64,000 nt of DNA from Alphaproteobacteria bacterium MedPE-SWcel (GTDB taxonomy: Bacteria; Pseudomonadota; Alphaproteobacteria; Rhodobacterales; Rhodobacteraceae). The stretch's first letter is position 1. The number at the start of each line of letters is the position of its first letter. This document shows positions 35,725 through 44,880 of the stretch, piece by piece. The position numbers and the translations under genes were made by a program. The notes under the pieces were generated by a model, which had not been told where the DNA came from, did no database searches, and saw nothing but the letters and a program-made list of their open reading frames with translations. Where the stretch lies: positions 186,001 to 250,000 of the forward strand of contig MPDC01000001.1 of the NCBI GenBank assembly GCA_001874255.1. The letters run 5' to 3'.

Positions 35725-36486
35725 TCAAACTCCTGTACGGATGAATTTGCCATCCACCACGTGGATGCCGCATTCTTCCTTGTTCTGGTTGCGCCAGCGG
35801 CCGGCGCGGGGGTCTTCGCCGTCCTTGACCGGCGATGTGCAGGGGGCACAGCCGATCGACGGATAGCCCTTGGCCACCAGCGGGTGACGGGGCAGGCGGT
35901 TTTCATCCATATAGGCGCGCACATCCTCGGGGGCCCAATGGGCCAGCGGGTTGATCTTCATGCGGCCGGTTCCGTCTTCGACCTCAAAGAAATCGAGGGC
36001 AGCGCGGGTTCCGGACTGGAACCGCTTGCGGCCGGTGATCCAGCCGTCATAGCCCGCCAGCGCCTTTTGCAGCGGCACCGTCTTGCGCAGGCTGCAGCAG
36101 GCATCGGTGTCCGAAAACCGGAGCGCGCCATAGGGATCTTTTTCGGCGATGTCATCGGCCTTGATGACGCGGATATTGCGCAGCCCCAGACGCTCGCTCA
36201 CCTCTTGCTGGTAGACCAGCGTTTCAGTGAACAGCAGTTCGGTATCCACGAACAACACCGGCACCATCGGGTTGATGACGGCGGCCATATGCAGCAGCAC
36301 GACCGACTCCGCCCCAAAGGAAGAGACCAGAGCGACATTCCCGGCATCGCGCAGGGCACCCTCCATCACGGAGGTGGCCGAGTGATGCTTGAAACGCGCA
36401 TTCAGCGCCTTCACTTTCCCGGCCAGATCGTCCCCGACGCGGGCAGCGCCGGGAAGATCCTGTATATCCTGAACAATGCGGGCCAT
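35725..36486 (-). CDS. cysH: Adenylyl-sulfate (or PAPS) reductase
   Basis: A 253-residue assimilatory sulfonucleotide reductase. It has the paired cysteines of the iron-sulfur type: DACCSLRKT near residue 130 and GCAPC near 213, then the catalytic Cys in EECGIHVVDG. The 4Fe-4S cysteine pattern favours APS as substrate over PAPS, an inference from the family. The SFGAESVVLLHM P-loop-like segment is near residue 55. It is 4 bp downstream of cysI. Confidence 0.93.
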   Translation of the reverse strand: MARIVQDIQDLPGAARVGDDLAGKVKALNARFKHHSATSVMEGALRDAGNVALVSSFGAESVVLLHMAAVINPMVPVLFVDTELLFTETLVYQQEVSERLGLRNIRVIKADDIAEKDPYGALRFSDTDACCSLRKTVPLQKALAGYDGWITGRKRFQSGTRAALDFFEVEDGTGRMKINPLAHWAPEDVRAYMDENRLPRHPLVAKGYPSIGCAPCTSPVKDGEDPRAGRWRNQNKEECGIHVVDGKFIRTGV

Positions 36487-36489
36487 GGC

Positions 36490-38157
36490 TCAGGCCACCT
36501 TTTTCTCTGCCGCAGGATAGAGCGCGACTTTGAACGGCTCCATGCCGACCCGACGGTAGGTCTGCAGGAAGGTCTCCTCTTCGCTCTCCCGCAGCTCGAG
36601 GTAGGCGGTGATGATACGCTCGATCGCGGGCACGATCTCGTCATAGGCAAAGCCCGGGCCGGTGCGGGTGCCGATGGCGGCCGTTTCCGTGGCATCGCCG
36701 CCCAGGGTGATCTGGTAGTTCTCCACCCCTGCACGATCCAGCCCGAGGATGCCGATATGGCCCACATGGTGGTGGCCACAGGCGTTGATGCAGCCGGAGA
36801 TTTTGATCTGCAGATGGCCCACGTCATGTTCCAGCTTCAGATCCTCAAAGCGGGTGGCGATCTCCTGCGCGACCGGGATCGAGCGGGCCGTGGCCAGGGC
36901 GCAATAGTCCATGCCGGGGCAGGCGATGATGTCCGAGATCAGGCCAATATTGGCCGTCGCCAGATCCGCCGCCTTCAGGCGCGCGTGGATCGCGGGCAGG
37001 TCGTTCTTGTGCACATGCGGCAGGATCACGTTCTGCTCGTGGCTGATGCGCAGCTCGCCATAGGCGTAGGCCTCGGCAATATCAGCCATTTCGCGCATCT
37101 GTTCGGCCGTGGCGTCGCCCGGAGTCGCGCCGTGCTTCTTGATCGAAATCGTCGCGATCGCATGTCCCGGCGCCTTGTGCGCGGCAAGGTTGGTATCGGC
37201 CCAGGCGCGGAACACCGGGTCGGCTTCATAGGCGGCGTCATAGGCCTCGGTGCCACCCTCGCGGAAGGCGGGCGCCGCAAAGTGACGTTTGATGTCCTCA
37301 AACAGCGCCTGATCGGCACCACCGAAGGTCGGGCGCACCTGTGCAAAGCGGTCTTCGGTCAGCTCGCGGATCTTGTCGAGGCCGAGTTCGTGCACGGTGA
37401 TCTTGATGCGGGCCTTATATTTGTTGTCGCGGCGGCCAAGCTGGTTCCAGACCGAAATCACGCTCTCGATATAGGGCAGCAGATCGTCGGCCGCGACATA
37501 GTCGTTCAGCACCTTGCCGATCATCGGGGTGCGGCCAAGACCGCCGCCCACCAGCACCTGATAGCCGATCTCGCCCGCGTCATTGCGCACGATCTTCACC
37601 GCCAGGTCATGCGCCTTCAGAACCGCACGGTCGTTGGCAGCACCCGAGACGGCGATCTTGAACTTGCGACCCATGAACTGGAATTCCGGGTGGTCGGTGG
37701 ACCATTGGCGGATCAGCTCGGCAATCGGGCGGGGGTCCTCGATCTCATCCGCGGCGGCACCGGCAAAATGGTCGGCGGTCACGTTGCGGATGGTGTTGCC
37801 CGAGGTCTGGATGGCATGCAGGTTGACCTCTGCCAGCGCGTCCAGCATGTCCGGCACGTCTTTCAGCTTCGGCCAGTTGTACTGGATGTTCTGACGGGTG
37901 GTGAAATGGCCATAGCCCTTGTCCCATTTCTGTGCCAGCAGGGCCAGCGCTCGCATCTGATCGGGGTTCAGGGTCCCGTAGGGGATCGCCACCCGCAGCA
38001 TATAGGCGTGCAATTGCAGATAGAGACCGTTCATCAGACGCAGCGGCTTGAACTCGTCCTCGGTCAGGGCGCCATCGATGCGGCGTTCTACCTGGGCGCG
38101 GAACTGGCGGTTGCGTTCAGCCAGAAAGGCGCTGTCAAAGTCATTGTACTTATACAT
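36490..38157 (-). CDS. cysI: Sulfite/nitrite reductase, ferredoxin type (CysI)
   Basis: A 555-residue sirohaem 4Fe-4S reductase of sulfate assimilation. The cluster and sirohaem cysteines are in ACPGMDYCALATA near residue 420 and GCINACGHHHVGH near 460. Two ferrodoxin-like half-domains precede them (GYGHFTTRQNIQYNW near 75). The ATG at 38155-38157 (MYKYNDFD) overlaps the DUF2849 gene end by 8 bp and was chosen over a longer open frame upstream. No separate flavoprotein subunit is present, so ferredoxin with Fpr is the likely electron source. Confidence 0.93.
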   Translation of the reverse strand: MYKYNDFDSAFLAERNRQFRAQVERRIDGALTEDEFKPLRLMNGLYLQLHAYMLRVAIPYGTLNPDQMRALALLAQKWDKGYGHFTTRQNIQYNWPKLKDVPDMLDALAEVNLHAIQTSGNTIRNVTADHFAGAAADEIEDPRPIAELIRQWSTDHPEFQFMGRKFKIAVSGAANDRAVLKAHDLAVKIVRNDAGEIGYQVLVGGGLGRTPMIGKVLNDYVAADDLLPYIESVISVWNQLGRRDNKYKARIKITVHELGLDKIRELTEDRFAQVRPTFGGADQALFEDIKRHFAAPAFREGGTEAYDAAYEADPVFRAWADTNLAAHKAPGHAIATISIKKHGATPGDATAEQMREMADIAEAYAYGELRISHEQNVILPHVHKNDLPAIHARLKAADLATANIGLISDIIACPGMDYCALATARSIPVAQEIATRFEDLKLEHDVGHLQIKISGCINACGHHHVGHIGILGLDRAGVENYQITLGGDATETAAIGTRTGPGFAYDEIVPAIERIITAYLELRESEEETFLQTYRRVGMEPFKVALYPAAEKKVA

Positions 38158-38458
38158 TGGCTGCGGCCTCCTGTTTGCCGTGGCGATAGTTCGAGGGGCC
38201 GGTGCGGCGGAATTCCTCGCGGAAGTGGGTGGGCTCGGGGCCCTGCTCGCCTGCCTTGGCATCGGCCAGATAGGCGCCAACGGCAATCTTGGGCTGGCTC
38301 TGCGCATCCAGCAGGCGCAACTGCGCCTCGGCTTCGTCGGTGATCAGTTCGGCCTCTGACAGCTCGCGGGTCCAGCCACCGGCCGGCGTGAGGTAGATCA
38401 CATCGCCTTCCAGCAGATCGTTGGCGGTGACCACTTTGGGGGTGAAAGCGCGGGGCAT
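38150..38458 (-). CDS. DUF2849 family protein
   Basis: A 102-residue protein of the DUF2849 family, conserved in front of cysI in alphaproteobacteria. AFTPKVVTANDLLEGDVIYL and EAQLRLLDAQSQPKIAVGAY are the recognisable parts. It overlaps cysI by 8 bp and the methyltransferase stop by 1 bp. Its role is unknown, and by position an accessory to sulfite reductase. Confidence 0.88.
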   Translation of the reverse strand: MPRAFTPKVVTANDLLEGDVIYLTPAGGWTRELSEAELITDEAEAQLRLLDAQSQPKIAVGAYLADAKAGEQGPEPTHFREEFRRTGPSNYRHGKQEAAANV

Positions 38459-39291
38459 CAGGCAAGCTCCATCTGTGTTTGGTCCCGTGTATGGGGCAGG
38501 GCGGCGGCGGCGTGTTGGCGTGGTGCCAGCCCCAGAAAGGTGAGCGCCGGGCCGCCAAAGTCAGCTGCGGCCAGATCGGCGGGCAATTGGTCAAGGGTCG
38601 TGGACAGCACCCGCTGATCAGCGCGGGAGGCGTTTTCGACCACGGTCACGGGGGTGGCCCGGTCAGCGCCGTGCATCAGCATGCGGCCCTGAACGAAACG
38701 GGCGGATTTCTTGCCCATGTAGACGGCGGCGACTTCGCCCGGACGGGCCAGCTGAGCCCAGTCGTGATCGGCAAAGCCTTTCATGTCATGGCCGGTCAGG
38801 AACCGCACCGAGGAATTGCGCCCCCGTTGTGTCAGGCTCTGTCCGATGGCCGCAACGGCCGCCGAGGCGGCAGTGATCCCCGGCAGGATAACCGTGTCGA
38901 CATCTGCCGTCTCGCAGGCGGTCAGCTCTTCGTCGAGCCGGCCAAAAAGGCTGGGGTCCCCGGATTTCAGCCGCAGCACTTTGCGCCCCTTTCGGGCGTG
39001 GTGCACCAGGCGGGCGCAGATCTCCTCCTGCGCCATGGAGGGGCCAAACCCCTCCTTGCCGACGTCTTCGAGGAGCGCGCCCTGATGGGCCAGTGCCATG
39101 ATTTCGGCACTCACCAGCCGGTCGAAGAGAATGACATCGGCCTCTTGCAGCGCCTTCAGAACCTTGAGCGTGAGCAGATCGGGGTCGCCGGGGCCAGAGC
39201 CTGCAAAGGCGACGACACCGGGGCACATCACACCAGTCGCTCCCGGCAGGGGCGAAAGGGGGGCGGGTATATGGCGGGTGTCACGCGGCAT
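38458..39291 (-). CDS. cobA: Uroporphyrinogen-III C-methyltransferase
   Basis: A 277-residue SUMT that makes precorrin-2, the precursor of sirohaem used by the downstream sulfite reductase. AFAGSGPGDPDLLTLKVLKAL near residue 28 is the SUMT motif, with DVILFDRLVS and later LKSGDPSLFGR and PGITAASAAVA. The CysG N-terminal dehydrogenase/ferrochelatase half is absent. It is first of the minus-strand sulfite block and faces the Lrp-type gene across a 147-bp gap. Confidence 0.92.
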   Translation of the reverse strand: MPRDTRHIPAPLSPLPGATGVMCPGVVAFAGSGPGDPDLLTLKVLKALQEADVILFDRLVSAEIMALAHQGALLEDVGKEGFGPSMAQEEICARLVHHARKGRKVLRLKSGDPSLFGRLDEELTACETADVDTVILPGITAASAAVAAIGQSLTQRGRNSSVRFLTGHDMKGFADHDWAQLARPGEVAAVYMGKKSARFVQGRMLMHGADRATPVTVVENASRADQRVLSTTLDQLPADLAAADFGGPALTFLGLAPRQHAAAALPHTRDQTQMELA

Positions 39292-39437
39292 CAGCAGATC
39301 CGTTTCTGGTGTTTGACTTGAGCTTAGATATAGGAAATATTCCCACCTGATCGCTATATGCGTGGGGAAATAAGGACATGTGTTCCGCTCCTGAGAAGGG
39401 TGCAGTCCGGATGTCCTCGCCATGGGAGAAATTTGGA

Positions 39438-39917
39438 ATGACAGTGCGGATAGACGCCACCGACAAGAAAATTCTGGCGGAACTGCAGCGTGATGCAGGG
39501 CAATCGCTGGACGAAATCGCCAAGCAGGTGGGCAGTTCCAAGACCCCGGTCTGGAATCGCATTCGCAAATTACGCGAGGCGGGCGTGGTTGGAAACCAGA
39601 CCATGATCCTTGATGCCGAGGCATTGGGGTTTGAGGCCTGTTTCTTCGTTCTGATCCGCACGTCTGAACATGAGGCGGACTGGCAGGCGCGGTTCCTGCG
39701 GGCGCTGCAGGAACGCCCGGAGGTTCAGGAAGCGCATCGTCTGGCCGGCGACATCGACTATATCCTCAAGGTGCGGGTCAAGAATGCGCGCGCCTATGAC
39801 AAATTCTATCAGGCGCTGATTTCCGAGGTGCGCGTGCACAATGTGACCGCGCTTCTGTCGATGGAGGAGATCAAGTCCACCACCCACCTGCCGCTGGATC
39901 AGATCCGGGTCGATTGA
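39438..39917 (+). CDS. Lrp/AsnC family transcriptional regulator
   Basis: A 159-residue regulator. The N-terminal winged HTH is DATDKKILAELQRDAGQSLD, then EIAKQVGSSKTPVWNRIRKL. The C-terminal RAM domain (HRLAGDIDYILKVRVKNARA) follows. Two other in-frame Mets lie upstream. MTVRIDATDKK at 39438 follows GGGAGAAATTTGGA. It diverges from cobA and the sulfite block, so it is a candidate regulator of sulfur assimilation or of a cysteine/methionine response. Confidence 0.88.
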   Translation: MTVRIDATDKKILAELQRDAGQSLDEIAKQVGSSKTPVWNRIRKLREAGVVGNQTMILDAEALGFEACFFVLIRTSEHEADWQARFLRALQERPEVQEAHRLAGDIDYILKVRVKNARAYDKFYQALISEVRVHNVTALLSMEEIKSTTHLPLDQIRVD

Positions 39918-39951
39918 AGAGCGGGAGACTGACGGCGGCAGGCTCCGGGAG

Positions 39952-40021
39952 CTGATCGTGGCAGGATAATCAAGGCAGGCTGATCGTGGCGGGCTGATCG
40001 TGGCAGATTGATCGTGGCGGG
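39952..40021 (+). repeat. 14-bp tandem array between the Lrp and P450 genes (5 copies)
   Basis: Five units (CTGATCGTGGCAGG, ATAATCAAGGCAGG, CTGATCGTGGCGGG, CTGATCGTGGCAGA, TTGATCGTGGCGGG) at exact 14-bp spacing, filling the gap between two converging genes. Confidence 0.92.
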
Positions 40022-40072
40022 CAGGGCAAGGTCCTCCCCCGCCAAGGCCTGCCGGAAGTGGAAACCCGCCCG

Positions 40073-41257
40073 TCAGGTCTCGACCAGAAGCCGCGTGAGC
40101 CCGTGGAAATGGTAGGTGTTGGAGAACTGAGGGCGCTCTGCCAGCCTCAGGTTCGGGCAGCGATCAAACAGGATGGGCAATGCGATCTGCATCTCCATTC
40201 GTGCCAGCGGCGCGCCAACGCAGAAATGCAGCCCCCCGCCAAAGCTCTTGTTCACCTTGGGCGGTCTGCTGGGGTCAAACCTGTCTGCCGTCTCCAGCGC
40301 CTCCGGATCCCGATTGGCCGCGGCCAGCATCAGGGCAACCTGATCGCCGCGTTGAAAGCGGTGGCCCAGGACCTCGGCAGTTTCGTACGCATAGCGGGTG
40401 AACATGTGAAGCGGCGGATCAAATCGCAGGATCTCCTCGACCAGCCCGTCAATCCCCTCCGGCGACAGCCAGTCGGCATTCCAACCCTGCTGCAGCATCG
40501 TCTTCACCCCATTGCCAAGCGAATGCACCGTGGCCTCGTGGCCCGCATTGAGCAACAGGATGCAGGTGCCGATCAGCTCGTCCGTTGACAGGCTCTCGCC
40601 GTCCTCCTCGGCCTGGATCAGACGGGTGATCAGATCCTCGCCCGGCGTGGCCCGGCGTTCCTCGACATAGGCGGTGAGGAAATCGATGAAATCCTGGCTC
40701 GCCTTGGCGGCGGCGTGCTCGGTCTCGTTGGTCTTCGAGGCCTGATACATCGCCACCATCTTGTGCGACCAGTCCAGCAACTGGGGCGCCATGTCTTCCG
40801 GCACCCCCAGCAAGCGGCAGATGGCGATCACGGGCACCTGGGTGCAATAGGCGGTCAACAGGTCAAAGGGCGCGTCCTTGGGAAAGGCGTCCACCAATGT
40901 ATGACAGAGGTCCTCCAGCCCCGGCGCCAGCGCCTTGATCTCGCGGCTGGTGAAGGCCCGCAACACCAGTTTGCGCAGGCGCGTGTGGCGGGGCGGCTCG
41001 GCATCGAGCAAGGAATGCGCTTCTACCTGCAGAAACGGCGCCAGATGCGGCGGGCCCTCTGTCGCCATTTCCGGCGGCACCTCGCGGCCGAACCTGCGGT
41101 CCCGCAGCAGCATATGCACGGCGTCATGGCTGAAGGCGGCCACCATGTCATAGTCCCGCCAATAGCTGAGCGCTCCGGCCGCACGGGCCGCATCGTAGAA
41201 CGGGTAGGGGCTCTGGACAAAGTCCGGCTCGGTCGGGGATTGGATGAGCGTCTTCAT
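40073..41257 (-). CDS. Cytochrome P450
   Basis: A 394-residue soluble bacterial P450. The I-helix oxygen-activation motif is NAGHEATVHSLGN near residue 240, the K-helix ExxR is in EEILRFDPPLHMFTRY near 275, and the haem loop FGGGLHFCVGAPLARMEM holds the Cys ligand near 343. The MKTLIQSPTEPDF start gives usual length. A long open frame upstream runs into the dct pseudogenes and was rejected. No ferredoxin gene is adjacent. The substrate is unknown. Confidence 0.93.
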   Translation of the reverse strand: MKTLIQSPTEPDFVQSPYPFYDAARAAGALSYWRDYDMVAAFSHDAVHMLLRDRRFGREVPPEMATEGPPHLAPFLQVEAHSLLDAEPPRHTRLRKLVLRAFTSREIKALAPGLEDLCHTLVDAFPKDAPFDLLTAYCTQVPVIAICRLLGVPEDMAPQLLDWSHKMVAMYQASKTNETEHAAAKASQDFIDFLTAYVEERRATPGEDLITRLIQAEEDGESLSTDELIGTCILLLNAGHEATVHSLGNGVKTMLQQGWNADWLSPEGIDGLVEEILRFDPPLHMFTRYAYETAEVLGHRFQRGDQVALMLAAANRDPEALETADRFDPSRPPKVNKSFGGGLHFCVGAPLARMEMQIALPILFDRCPNLRLAERPQFSNTYHFHGLTRLLVET

Positions 41258-41318
41258 GGGACCAGCTTTTTGCCGAGGTGGCAGGTCTTGGCAAGGGGGG
41301 CTTTGCGACGGAGGCGCA

Positions 41319-41904
41319 ATGATAGAAACACGCCACCCCCGACTTGCCCTCGTTTTGGGCGTTGCGCTTGCCATCGTGGTGTTGTCCGTTGCCGTCTGGT
41401 CGTTGGCCCGCTGCCAGGCCCTGACCGCATTGGCAGAGCGCAGCGCGTCCGATCTGGCGCTGGCCCCGTGACCGGGACGGCACAGAATTGCAGGTCTACC
41501 GCGAACAGGCGGTGCTGACGGTCGACCACCCCGCCTTGCTGACGCTGGACAATCCGGCCGACCGGCGGATGGCCGCCGCTCTGCTGCGCAAGGCGGCCGA
41601 CAAAACCGGGGCGATGGATGTCGCTCCGGCGCGGCGCCTTGCCATGGTCCAGACGCTGGCAATGGCGTCTGTCTGTCCGGCCTTTGGCACCATCCTGTTT
41701 CTGGCCGCCAAACGGCGCCGCACGCTTTTCCAGGCCAATGCTGCAATGGAAGTACGGGGTGCGACGCGAACCCGGGACCTGCCGGAGGTGCTGCTGACCG
41801 GCGAGGGCGACATTCCGATGGCGGTGAAGGCGATCTCCCAAGGGGCCTTTGATTTCCTTGAAAAACCTTGTGCCAGTGGCTTGCTTTCCACGAGAGGTAT
41901 TTAA
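41319..41904 (+). pseudogene. dctB/dctD remnant (sensor kinase joined to response regulator)
   Basis: The first part (41319-41471) encodes a DctB-like N-terminal membrane segment (RLALVLGVALAIVVLSVAVW) and stops at a TGA. The frame then shifts, and 41474-41904 continues with DctB sensor-domain and linker pieces ([17 protein letters not shown], then [20 protein letters not shown]). It jumps, without any kinase domain, straight into a DctD receiver segment, [27 protein letters not shown]. Sensor, kinase and most of the regulator are therefore deleted. It sits upstream of the dctP remnant, the normal place for the C4-dicarboxylate two-component genes. Confidence 0.8.
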
Positions 41905-42049
41905 GTGATTGATAATATAAGATAATTTGGCTTCCGCGCGGTTTTGGAACCGCAGCTTGAGCGGATCGCTTCCTTTCCCAATTCTAGCGCCCAAGCCCGA
42001 GGCATTGCTTCGGCGTGGAGGAAAATTACAGATTTCCGGGAGGATCACC

Positions 42050-42813
42050 ATGAAGTTCCTGACTGCTGCCGCCGCTGAGCCGCCGCTGTGCTGGCGCTGA
42101 CCGTGACGGCTGGCACCGCTTCGGCCGATGCTTGCGATGAAGGTGAAATCGTTGTCAAATTCAGCCACGTCACCAATACCGACAAACACCTCAAAGGTAT
42201 CGATGCATCGCTGCTGGAACAGCGGATAAATGACGAGGTGAACGACACCATGTGCATGGTCGTCTATCCGAATTCCACCTTGTACGATCACAATAAGGTG
42301 CTCGAAGCCGTGCTGCAGGGCGATGTCCAGCTGGCCGCGCCGTCCCTGTCCAAGTTTGAGAAATTCACCAAACAATTCCGTCTTTTCGACCTGCCGTTCA
42401 TGTTCAAGAACATCAACGCCGTGGAGGCGTTTCAGGCGTCGGGCGACGGTCAGGCGATGCGCAACAGAATGCAGCGCCGTGGCCTGCAGGGGCTTGGATA
42501 CTGGCACGACGGCATGAAGCAGATGTCCGCCAACAAACCCCTGGTTCAACGCTCGGATGCTTCCGGTCTGAAGTTCCGGGAGCAGTTCATGACCATCATG
42601 CATGAGGTCACCAATACCCGGACCTTCGAAACCTCCAAGGTGAACACTGCAGCCAAAGAGGCGATCATCGCCGCAGGCGGCACCGTACGCCAGCTGACCT
42701 CGGAGCAGCGTCAGGCCGAGGTCGATGCGATGAAACCGGTTTGGGAGCAGTTCTCCGATAACGTGGGTCAGGACATGATCGACGCGGCTAAGGCTATCAA
42801 CGCAGGCCTGTGA
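42050..42813 (+). pseudogene. dctP remnant (TRAP solute-binding protein, frameshifted and internally deleted)
   Basis: An intact RBS (GGGAGGATCACC) and ATG open MKFLTAAAA, but a base missing in the signal peptide (GCTGAGCCG where GCTGCAGCC would be expected) puts a stop 17 codons in. The rest, readable in another frame from 42088, is clearly DctP: CDEGEIVVKFSHVTNTDKHL and RLFDLPFMFKNINAVEAFQA. About 90 residues of the ligand-binding core are missing between SGLKFR and EQFMTIMHEV. The usual length is about 330 residues. It is not expected to work as a binding protein. Confidence 0.82.
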
Positions 42814-42851
42814 TCTGACACGATGATCTGAATGCGGTGATCTGAACACTG
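42810..42851 (+). repeat. 14-bp tandem array at the dctP stop codon (3 copies)
   Basis: Units TGATCTGACACGA, TGATCTGAATGCGG and TGATCTGAACACTG follow one another, the first containing the dctP stop TGA (42811-42813). A degenerate fourth (TAATCGGGG) follows. Confidence 0.85.
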
Positions 42852-42940
42852 TAATCGGGGCGCGCATCATGTGCGCTCCGATACATCGGCGCCCCGTCCC
42901 GGGGTCACCACTTTCGGTCCTGAAAAACTGGGGAGATACA

Positions 42941-43405
42941 ATGTCGGGGGCCAAAGCCAACCCGCCGGGGTTTATCCGTAGGTTGGAAGAGACGCTGATC
43001 GTGTTCCTTCTGGGTGGTATGACGCTTTTGAAATTTGCCAATGTCATTGCGCGCTACGTCTTCAATTCCAATATTTTGTGGGCGCTGGAGTTGACGGTCT
43101 ACCTGTTCGCCTGGCTCGTGCTGCTGGGCGCCGCCTATGCCCTAGCCACGGCGTTCTTTCATGCCTACACGCACCGGACCCTGTCCGAGGCGGGAAAGCT
43201 GACGGTGACCCTGTTGTTCGGGGTCGCCAATGCCTTGATTATAAATCATGTTCTGATGGATGAACAGGTGCCGCTGCATATTGTCAATGCGATGCTCTCA
43301 GCGGGTTTTGATCCTGTGATGTTCCTGATCCTGATCACCTATATTCCCTGGTTGTCGACGGTTTTGCCAATCGTGATCATGGGGCCGGAGATCATGACAA
43401 GCTGA
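42941..43405 (+). pseudogene. dctQ-dctM deletion fusion (TRAP membrane subunits)
   Basis: An open frame of 154 residues that starts as DctQ (GFIRRLEETLIVFLLGGMTL, NIARYVFNSNILWALELTVY-like block) for about 66 residues. It then continues as DctM pieces: LSEAGKLTVTLLFGVANALI, EQVPLHIVNAMLSAGFDPVM, and directly LITYIPWLSTVLPIVIMGPE, which is the DctM C-terminus. The rest of DctQ and most of DctM are gone. The frame survived the deletions, so a short membrane protein could still be made, but transport is very unlikely. Confidence 0.8.
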
Positions 43406-43431
43406 TCTCGTGTTCAGAAGACTGGATAGAA

Positions 43432-43461
43432 AAACGCCCGTGGACCAGGGCCCCGGGCGTT
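43432..43461 (-). terminator. Rho-independent terminator of tpiA
   Basis: Stem AACGCCCG / CGGGCGTT with a GC-rich loop, followed on the minus strand by TTTTTCTATCC. It lies 105 bp past the tpiA stop. Confidence 0.8.
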
Positions 43462-43565
43462 CATTCCTTGTGTGACAGGCGGCGCTCGCGTGCGGCCAGT
43501 CCCCGTCGATTAGCGCACCCAGACCAGCGAGGGTCAGACCTGCGAGGGCCGCCGGAACCGGGGCC

Positions 43566-44324
43566 TCAGGCGATGGTGGCGTCCGTTGTCGCGGCGAGGG
43601 CTGCAACAATGGGGCGGAAATCGGCGGCTTTCAGGCTCGCGCCCCCGACCAGCGCTCCGTCCACATTGGGCACGGCAAAGATATCCGCCGCATTGCCCGC
43701 CTTTACGGAGCCGCCGTAGAGCAGCGGGATGTCTTGGCCTGCAGCCCCGAAGCGGGCGATCAGAGCCGCGCGCAGGGCGCTGTGGACTTCGGCAATTTGC
43801 TCGAGTGTTGGCACTTTGCCGGTCCCGATTGCCCAGACCGGCTCATAGGCGACCACTGTATCGCTGCCGGAGGCGGTGTCGGGCAGAGAGCCTGCGAGCT
43901 GCGATTCCACCACCTGCAGCGTTTGACCGGCCTCGCGCTGGTCCAGAGTTTCTCCAATGCAGACAACGGCTTGCAGGCCTGCGCCGGCAGCGGCCTCGGC
44001 CTTGGCCCGCACCACTGCGTCGCTCTCGCCATGGTCGGCGCGGCGTTCGGAATGGCCCAGGATGACATGCGTCGCGCCTGCATCCTTCAGCATCAGGGCG
44101 CTGACATCGCCGGTGTGGGCACCAGACACCGCCGCGTGACAATCCTGACCGCCGATGGCGATATCCTTGGCGATCGCTGCTGCGCGCGACAGCAGCGGGG
44201 CGGGCGGGCAAATCAGCACCTCGACACCTTGTGGAACGCCGTCTGATACCAGCGCCTCCAGTTCCCCGAGGCTTGCGCCGGTGCCATTCATTTTCCAGTT
44301 GCCTGCGGCCAGTTTACGAGCCAT
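43566..44324 (-). CDS. tpiA: Triose-phosphate isomerase
   Basis: A 252-residue glycolytic enzyme. The catalytic Lys is in AAGNWKMNG at the N-terminus, His in ILGHSERR near residue 92, and the catalytic Glu in [13 protein letters not shown] near 162, with loop 6 following. The [13 protein letters not shown] phosphate loop is present. The ATG at 44322-44324 starts [11 protein letters not shown]. It stands alone between the dct remnants and sufA. Confidence 0.96.
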   Translation of the reverse strand: MARKLAAGNWKMNGTGASLGELEALVSDGVPQGVEVLICPPAPLLSRAAAIAKDIAIGGQDCHAAVSGAHTGDVSALMLKDAGATHVILGHSERRADHGESDAVVRAKAEAAAGAGLQAVVCIGETLDQREAGQTLQVVESQLAGSLPDTASGSDTVVAYEPVWAIGTGKVPTLEQIAEVHSALRAALIARFGAAGQDIPLLYGGSVKAGNAADIFAVPNVDGALVGGASLKAADFRPIVAALAATTDATIA

Positions 44325-44462
44325 TCTGCCCCCCTTGATATGCCATGCCTTGCTATCGGTGGTAGCATCGAGGCGGCGAGGGAGCAATCGCGCCAGACTT
44401 TCGGGCATAAAAAAGGGCGACGCCGGGCCACGCTTCGATGTTCCGACCCCTCAAGATGGTCG

Positions 44463-44819
44463 CTAGGTGTCGCCAACCTTGAAGCTGATGGATTCGCCGC
44501 ATCCGCAGGCTTCGGCAACATTCGGGTTGTTGAACTTGAAGCTCGCCTCAAGCAGGGAGACCTCATAGTCGATCTCGGTGCCAAACAGGAACATTTGCGC
44601 CATCGGCGCGATCAGCACCCGGGCGCCGTCCTGTTCCACCACCTCATCATTGGGGTCTGCCTCATCGACGTAGTCCATCGTGTATTCCATTCCGGCGCAG
44701 CCCCCTTTCTTGATGCCGATGCGCAGGCCTGCATGGCCCGCACGGTCCATCAGTTTCGAAATCTGGGTCGCTGCGCGCGGCGTCATCGTGACGGCTTGTT
44801 TTCCGGGGATGGCAAACAT
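44463..44819 (-). CDS. sufA: Iron-sulfur cluster assembly A-type protein
   Basis: A 118-residue HesB/IscA/SufA-family carrier. The three conserved cysteines are in KKGGCAGMEY near residue 43 and EACGCGESISF near 108. MTPRAATQISKLM begins the domain. The ATG at 44817-44819 gives the normal length. The frame is open for another 59 codons through a 15-bp repeat up to the preceding gene. That N-terminal extension is considered untranslated or rare. It is downstream of the sufT-like gene, with which it fits a SUF end-of-operon pair. Confidence 0.92.
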   Translation of the reverse strand: MFAIPGKQAVTMTPRAATQISKLMDRAGHAGLRIGIKKGGCAGMEYTMDYVDEADPNDEVVEQDGARVLIAPMAQMFLFGTEIDYEVSLLEASFKFNNPNVAEACGCGESISFKVGDT

Positions 44820-44880
44820 TGGAAGCTCCGTTTCGTTCTCATGAGGAACGTAGGGGTAGAGGTGAGCGCCCACAAGGGGG

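Noticed and set aside
35362-38343. 993-codon plus-strand ORF opposite cysI/cysH
   Set aside because: It is the antisense of well-identified genes, has no domain, and long antisense frames are common in GC-rich DNA.
41488-41904. A working 138-residue response regulator
   Set aside because: It joins sensor-kinase linker pieces to a partial receiver and lacks the phosphoacceptor region, so it is a deletion remnant.
41905-42049. Sigma-54 promoter upstream of dctP
   Set aside because: No GG and GC pair at the required 10-bp spacing was found; only a GCGGTT/AACCGC palindrome is present.
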